Positions 60,399-64,000 of a stretch of 64,000 nt of DNA are shown here, one piece after another. The notes under the pieces are model-generated. The model worked only from the letters and a program-made list of their open reading frames with translations. It was not told the DNA's origin and searched no databases. Source of the DNA: Rhizobium mayense (GTDB taxonomy: Bacteria; Pseudomonadota; Alphaproteobacteria; Rhizobiales; Rhizobiaceae); the NCBI RefSeq assembly GCF_030272705.1, contig NZ_JARFYM010000012.1:92427-156426 (forward strand), written 5' to 3'. The position numbers and the translations under genes are program-made. The number at the start of each line of letters is the position of its first letter. The first letter of the stretch is position 1.

Positions 60399-61790
60399 AT
60401 GACCGCCACCCGCACTGAAACCGACACTTTTGGCCCGATCGAAGTAGCAAGCGACCGCTATTGGGGCGCACAAGCGCAGCGCTCGCTGGGCAACTTCAAG
60501 ATCGGCTGGGAAAAGCAGCCGCTATCGATCGTACGCGCCCTCGGTATCGTCAAGCAGGCGGCGGCGCGTGCCAACATGGAACTTGGTCAGTTGGACCCTG
60601 CTCTCGGAAAAGTGATCGTCGAGGCGGCCCAGGAAGTCATTGACGGCAAGCTCAATGAGCATTTCCCGCTGGTCGTCTGGCAGACGGGCTCCGGCACGCA
60701 GTCGAACATGAATGCCAATGAGGTGATCTCGAACCGGGCGATCGAAATGCTAGGCGGCGTCATGGGCTCCAAGAAGCCGGTGCATCCGAACGACCACGTC
60801 AATATGAGCCAGTCGTCGAACGACACCTACCCGACGGCAATGCACATCGCCTGCGCCGAGCAGATCGTTCATCACCTGCTGCCGAGCCTCAAACATCTGC
60901 ACGCGGCGCTGGAAAAGAAAGTTGCCGACTTCGCCCATATCATCAAGATCGGCCGCACCCATACCCAGGATGCCACGCCGTTGACCCTCGGCCAGGAGTT
61001 TTCCGGCTACGCCGCGCAGGTCGCCTCGGCTATCAAGCGCATCGAACTGACGCTGCCGGGCCTTTGCGAACTCGCCCAGGGCGGCACAGCCGTCGGAACC
61101 GGCCTAAACGCGCCGATCGGCTTTGCGGAAAAGGTGGCCCACGAAATCGCCGGGATCACCGGCCTGCCCTTCGTCACCGCGCCGAACAAGTTCGAGGCGC
61201 TGGCCGCCCATGACTCCATGGTCTTCAGCCATGGCGCCATCAATGCCGCGGCCGCCGCTCTCTTCAAGATTGCCAATGATATCCGCCTGCTCGGCTCCGG
61301 TCCCCGGTCCGGCCTTGGTGAGCTGGCCCTGCCGGAAAACGAACCGGGTTCGTCGATCATGCCGGGGAAGGTCAATCCGACCCAATGCGAAGCCATGACG
61401 CAGGTTTGCATCCACATCTTCGGCAACAACGCCGCACTGACTTTCGCCGACAGCCAGGGTCATTTCGAACTGAACGTCTACAATCCGATGATGGCCTATA
61501 ACTTCCTGCAGTCGGTACAATTGCTCGGCGACGCAGCCGTCTCTTTCACCGACAATTGCGTCGTCGGCATCGAGGCACGCGAGGACAATATCAAGGCTGG
61601 TCTGGAGCGCTCACTGATGCTCGTGACGGCGCTGGCCCCGAAAATCGGCTACGACAATGCCGCGAAGATCGCCAAGACGGCGCACAAGAACGGTACGACC
61701 TTGAAGGAAGAGGCTTTGGCGAGCGGTCTGGTTTCGGCGGAAGATTATGACGCCATCGTTCGACCGGAGACGATGATCGGGCCGAAGTGA
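60399..61790 (+). CDS. fumC: Fumarate hydratase, class II
   Basis: The 463-residue enzyme is a metal-independent tetrameric fumarase of the TCA cycle. The start at ATG 60399 gives the standard length. Signatures include YWGAQAQRSLGNF, SGTQSNMNANEV, HPNDHVNMSQSSNDTYPT with the active-site His/Ser context, GRTHTQDATP, and GSSIMPGKVNPTQCE near residue 317. It is stable to oxygen, in contrast to the class I enzyme encoded 500 bases downstream. Confidence 0.97.
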   Translation: MTATRTETDTFGPIEVASDRYWGAQAQRSLGNFKIGWEKQPLSIVRALGIVKQAAARANMELGQLDPALGKVIVEAAQEVIDGKLNEHFPLVVWQTGSGTQSNMNANEVISNRAIEMLGGVMGSKKPVHPNDHVNMSQSSNDTYPTAMHIACAEQIVHHLLPSLKHLHAALEKKVADFAHIIKIGRTHTQDATPLTLGQEFSGYAAQVASAIKRIELTLPGLCELAQGGTAVGTGLNAPIGFAEKVAHEIAGITGLPFVTAPNKFEALAAHDSMVFSHGAINAAAAALFKIANDIRLLGSGPRSGLGELALPENEPGSSIMPGKVNPTQCEAMTQVCIHIFGNNAALTFADSQGHFELNVYNPMMAYNFLQSVQLLGDAAVSFTDNCVVGIEAREDNIKAGLERSLMLVTALAPKIGYDNAAKIAKTAHKNGTTLKEEALASGLVSAEDYDAIVRPETMIGPK

Positions 61791-61805
61791 ATTCGGCCCA
61801 GTAAG

Positions 61806-61837
61806 AAAGCACTTCCGGTATCTGCCGGAAGTGCTTT
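61806..61837. terminator. Strong bidirectional terminator between fumC and the His-rich gene
   Basis: A 13-bp perfect stem pairs 61806-61818 (AAAGCACTTCCGG) with 61825-61837 around a six-base loop. It lies between two converging genes and should stop transcription from both sides. Confidence 0.8.
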
Positions 61838-61848
61838 GTCTGTAATGA

Positions 61849-62085
61849 TTAGTGTACCGACGCGGTGATCGGCTTGTAGTGCAGCGGTGCGCGGTCGCTC
61901 GGATGTTCCGGGATCATGTCGGCGGCGGTCAGGACGTCAGCCGGGTTGATCGACGCCATGATTTCCTTGTGAAAAGCATGCTGCAAATAGCCATTGTGAC
62001 TGAGTGCCAGCATGCTCACTCCGACGACCGCTGCGGCAACCGCTAGCGGAGAGATGTGGTGATGATGATTGTGGGAGATATCCAT
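61849..62085 (-). CDS. His-rich small membrane-associated hypothetical protein (78 aa)
   Basis: The 78-residue frame has an N-terminal metal-binding-like stretch (HNHHHH), one hydrophobic segment (SPLAVAAAVVGVSMLALS), and a polar C-terminus ending ITASVH. A GGTTGAG site precedes the ATG. No family is recognised. It lies between the two fumarase genes on the opposite strand, so a link to them is not implied. Confidence 0.6.
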   Translation of the reverse strand: MDISHNHHHHISPLAVAAAVVGVSMLALSHNGYLQHAFHKEIMASINPADVLTAADMIPEHPSDRAPLHYKPITASVH

Positions 62086-62320
62086 GATCTCAACCTGTCC
62101 CAGGGCTGTTTGGGCACCTGCCCTGCCTGTATGGTTGAAATGTGCTCCTTGCTGGTCGTTCTCTCAAGAGCGGTTTTGAGCACCAATTGTCTACAGGACA
62201 TTGACAATCACATCTCTTGAAATTCAGTTGTGACATCCAGCCAATTGCATTTGGACCTTGCCGGATTTAGACCGTTCGCAAACGTCTCTCCCGCCACATC
62301 AAGGCATTGAAAGGTCCCGC

Positions 62321-63928
62321 ATGGCTGACGATCTCTTTCCCCTCGGCGACGACGCCACCCCCTACCGCAAAATCTCCGGCGACTATGTTTCCGTTGATAC
62401 GTTCAAGGGCCAGGACATCCTGACCGTCGATCCCGAGGGCATCCGACTGCTTGCGGAGACGGCCTTTGCCGATATCAACCACCTGCTTCGCCCCGGTCAT
62501 CTGCAGCAGCTTGCTTCCATCCTCGAGGACCCGGAGGCGACCGATAACGACCGCTTCGTCGCCTACGACCTGCTGAAAAATGCCAATATCGCCGCAGGCG
62601 GAGTGCTGCCCATGTGCCAGGATACCGGCACGGCGATCATCATGGGCAAGAAAGGCCGCCGCGTCTGGACCGAAGGCGGCGATAGCGCGGCTCTGGCAAA
62701 GGGTGTGCTCGACGCCTACGAAAAGAAAAACCTGCGCTACTCGCAGCTCGCGCCCATCAAGATGTTCGAGGAAAAGAACACCAAGAACAATCTCCCAGCC
62801 CAAATCGACATCTATGAGGAAGGCACCGACGCCTACGAATTCCTCTTCGTCGCCAAGGGCGGCGGCTCGGCCAACAAGACCTTCCTCTATCAGGGTACGC
62901 CGTCGCTACTCACCCATGACCGCATGCTGGATTTCCTCAAGGAGAAGATCCTGACACTGGGCACGGCGGCCTGTCCTCCCTACCATCTGGCGATCGTCGT
63001 CGGCGGCACCTCAGCGGAGATGAACCTCAAGACCGTCAAGCTCGCCTCGACGCGTTATCTCGACTGTCTTCCCACGGAGGGCTCCGAAAACGGGCATGCC
63101 TTCCGCGATATCGAGATGGAAAAGGAAATCCACAAGCTTACGCAGAGCCTCGGTGTCGGCGCGCAGTTCGGCGGCAAATATTTCTGCCATGATGTCCGCG
63201 TCATCCGCCTGCCTCGCCATGGCGCTTCGCTGCCGATCGGCCTTGGAGTCTCCTGTTCCGCCGATCGGCAGGCCAAGGGCAAAATCACCCGCGACGGCAT
63301 CTTCATCGAGCAGCTTGAAACCAATCCGTCGAAATACATGCCCGAAATCGACGAGGCCAAGCTTTCCGAATCGGTGATCCGTGTCGACCTCAACCGGCCG
63401 ATGGCCGACATCCTGGCGGAACTGTCCCGGCATCCGGTCAAGACCCGGCTGTCGCTGACCGGCACCATCATCGTCGCCCGCGACCTGGCGCATGCAAAAA
63501 TCCGCGACCGCCTGGAAAAAGGTCAGGGCATGCCGGATTATCTGAAAAACCATCCCGTCTACTATGCCGGCCCGGCCAAGACGCCGGCCGGCTACGCCTC
63601 CGGCTCGTTCGGCCCGACGACGGCTGGACGCATGGACAGCTACGTTGACCAGTTCCAGTCCTTCGGAGGCTCGATGGTGATGCTCGCCAAGGGCAATCGC
63701 TCGCGTGCGGTGCGCGAGGCCTGCAAGGCACATGGCGGCTTCTATCTTGGCTCGATCGGCGGCCCGGCCGCGCGCCTCGCTCAGGACTGCATCAAAAAGG
63801 TCGAAGTGTTGGAATATCAGGAATTCGGCATGGAAGCGGTCTGGAAAATCGAAGTCGAAGACTTCCCTGCCTTCATCGTCATCGACGACAAGGGCAACGA
63901 CTTCTTCCAGGAACTCAATCTCGGCTGA
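62321..63928 (+). CDS. Fumarate hydratase, class I (FumA/FumB type, 4Fe-4S)
   Basis: The 535-residue protein is the long single-chain class I fumarase with a 4Fe-4S cluster. The three cluster cysteines align in order: C99 (PMCQDTGTAIIMG), C218 (AACPPYHLAIVVGG) and C312 (GVSCSADRQ), each six residues before the positions I recall for E. coli FumA (105, 224, 318). Start ATG 62321 follows GAAAGG; an in-frame leader before it looks unconserved. The enzyme is oxygen-sensitive and is fast under low oxygen, such as in nodules or biofilms. Confidence 0.96.
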   Translation: MADDLFPLGDDATPYRKISGDYVSVDTFKGQDILTVDPEGIRLLAETAFADINHLLRPGHLQQLASILEDPEATDNDRFVAYDLLKNANIAAGGVLPMCQDTGTAIIMGKKGRRVWTEGGDSAALAKGVLDAYEKKNLRYSQLAPIKMFEEKNTKNNLPAQIDIYEEGTDAYEFLFVAKGGGSANKTFLYQGTPSLLTHDRMLDFLKEKILTLGTAACPPYHLAIVVGGTSAEMNLKTVKLASTRYLDCLPTEGSENGHAFRDIEMEKEIHKLTQSLGVGAQFGGKYFCHDVRVIRLPRHGASLPIGLGVSCSADRQAKGKITRDGIFIEQLETNPSKYMPEIDEAKLSESVIRVDLNRPMADILAELSRHPVKTRLSLTGTIIVARDLAHAKIRDRLEKGQGMPDYLKNHPVYYAGPAKTPAGYASGSFGPTTAGRMDSYVDQFQSFGGSMVMLAKGNRSRAVREACKAHGGFYLGSIGGPAARLAQDCIKKVEVLEYQEFGMEAVWKIEVEDFPAFIVIDDKGNDFFQELNLG

Positions 63929-63950
63929 ACTTTGTCGCCAGAACAGACAA

Positions 63951-63977
63951 AAGGAAGGCGCCTTGGCGCCTTCCTTG
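63951..63977 (+). terminator. Rho-independent terminator after the class I fumarase gene
   Basis: A 12-bp stem, AAGGAAGGCGCC (63951-63962) paired with GGCGCCTTCCTT (63965-63976), with a two-base loop, starts 22 bases after the stop. The following tail is only weakly T-rich. Confidence 0.7.
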
Positions 63978-64000
63978 TAAGTGTTTATTATAATGAAATT

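Overview
The window looks like chromosomal DNA of a Rhizobium-type alphaproteobacterium (Rhizobiaceae). Reasons: a high-GC coding style; a very large polar-growth scaffold of the Agrobacterium GPR / Sinorhizobium RgsE type; a malic enzyme of the two-domain rhizobial form; a class II DAHP synthase; a class I and a class II fumarase close together; and several palindromic repeats of the kind common in rhizobial intergenic DNA. I see no tRNA, rRNA, prophage, insertion sequence or CRISPR array. About 52 protein genes are supported, mostly housekeeping and envelope genes.

Layout. 1-2.6 kb: the 3' part of a ycjX-type ATPase gene, a ycjF-like membrane protein gene, and a small exported protein. 2.7-4.5 kb (minus): a tightly overlapping folate operon folP-folB-folK. 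4.6-6.5 kb: a DUF922 metalloprotease-like protein, a structured intergenic region that probably encodes a small RNA, a 2Fe-2S ferredoxin and an HPt phosphotransfer protein. 7.0-14.2 kb: a 2403-codon GPR/RgsE-like protein with eleven tandem repeat units, preceded by a CtrA-type box. 14.4-15.9 kb: a DUF1254 protein and an RcnB-like protein. 16.1-29.5 kb: a plant-polysaccharide module read mostly on the minus strand (solute-binding protein, two permeases, ATPase, beta-mannosidase, sugar isomerase, Gfo/Idh/MocA oxidoreductase, aldo/keto reductase, GH43 beta-xylosidase), with a divergent LacI-type regulator. 29.5-31.7 kb: gnd and a SRPBCC protein. 31.8-35.8 kb: an Mla/MCE-type lipid-transport operon (permease with fused STAS domain, ATPase, long MCE protein, auxiliary lipoprotein).

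36-49.8 kb: an MFS transporter, an LpxH-like metallophosphoesterase, a glycerophosphodiesterase, malic enzyme, a secreted hypothetical, an ankyrin protein, a TolB-like propeller, NAD synthetase, an LTA-synthase-like phosphoglycerol transferase and a DUF1003 protein. 49.8-57.9 kb: YigZ/IMPACT protein, a 63-aa membrane peptide, a GFA protein, DAHP synthase, glutathione reductase, a DUF2059 protein, ribose-5-phosphate isomerase, phosphoglycolate phosphatase and a TPR-retropepsin protein. 58-64 kb: an L,D-transpeptidase, fumC, a His-rich small protein and a class I fumarase.

How it fits together. Central carbon metabolism (gnd, rpiA, malic enzyme, two fumarases) is mixed with envelope building (GPR scaffold, L,D-transpeptidase, Mla-type transporter, LTA-synthase-like enzyme). 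The GPR scaffold and the L,D-transpeptidase both fit the unipolar, L,D-crosslink-rich wall growth known in Rhizobiales. The sugar module would import oligosaccharides and hydrolyse them in the cytoplasm. Start codons were moved inward where a better ribosome-binding site was visible. All functional calls come from reading motifs by eye; no database search was run.
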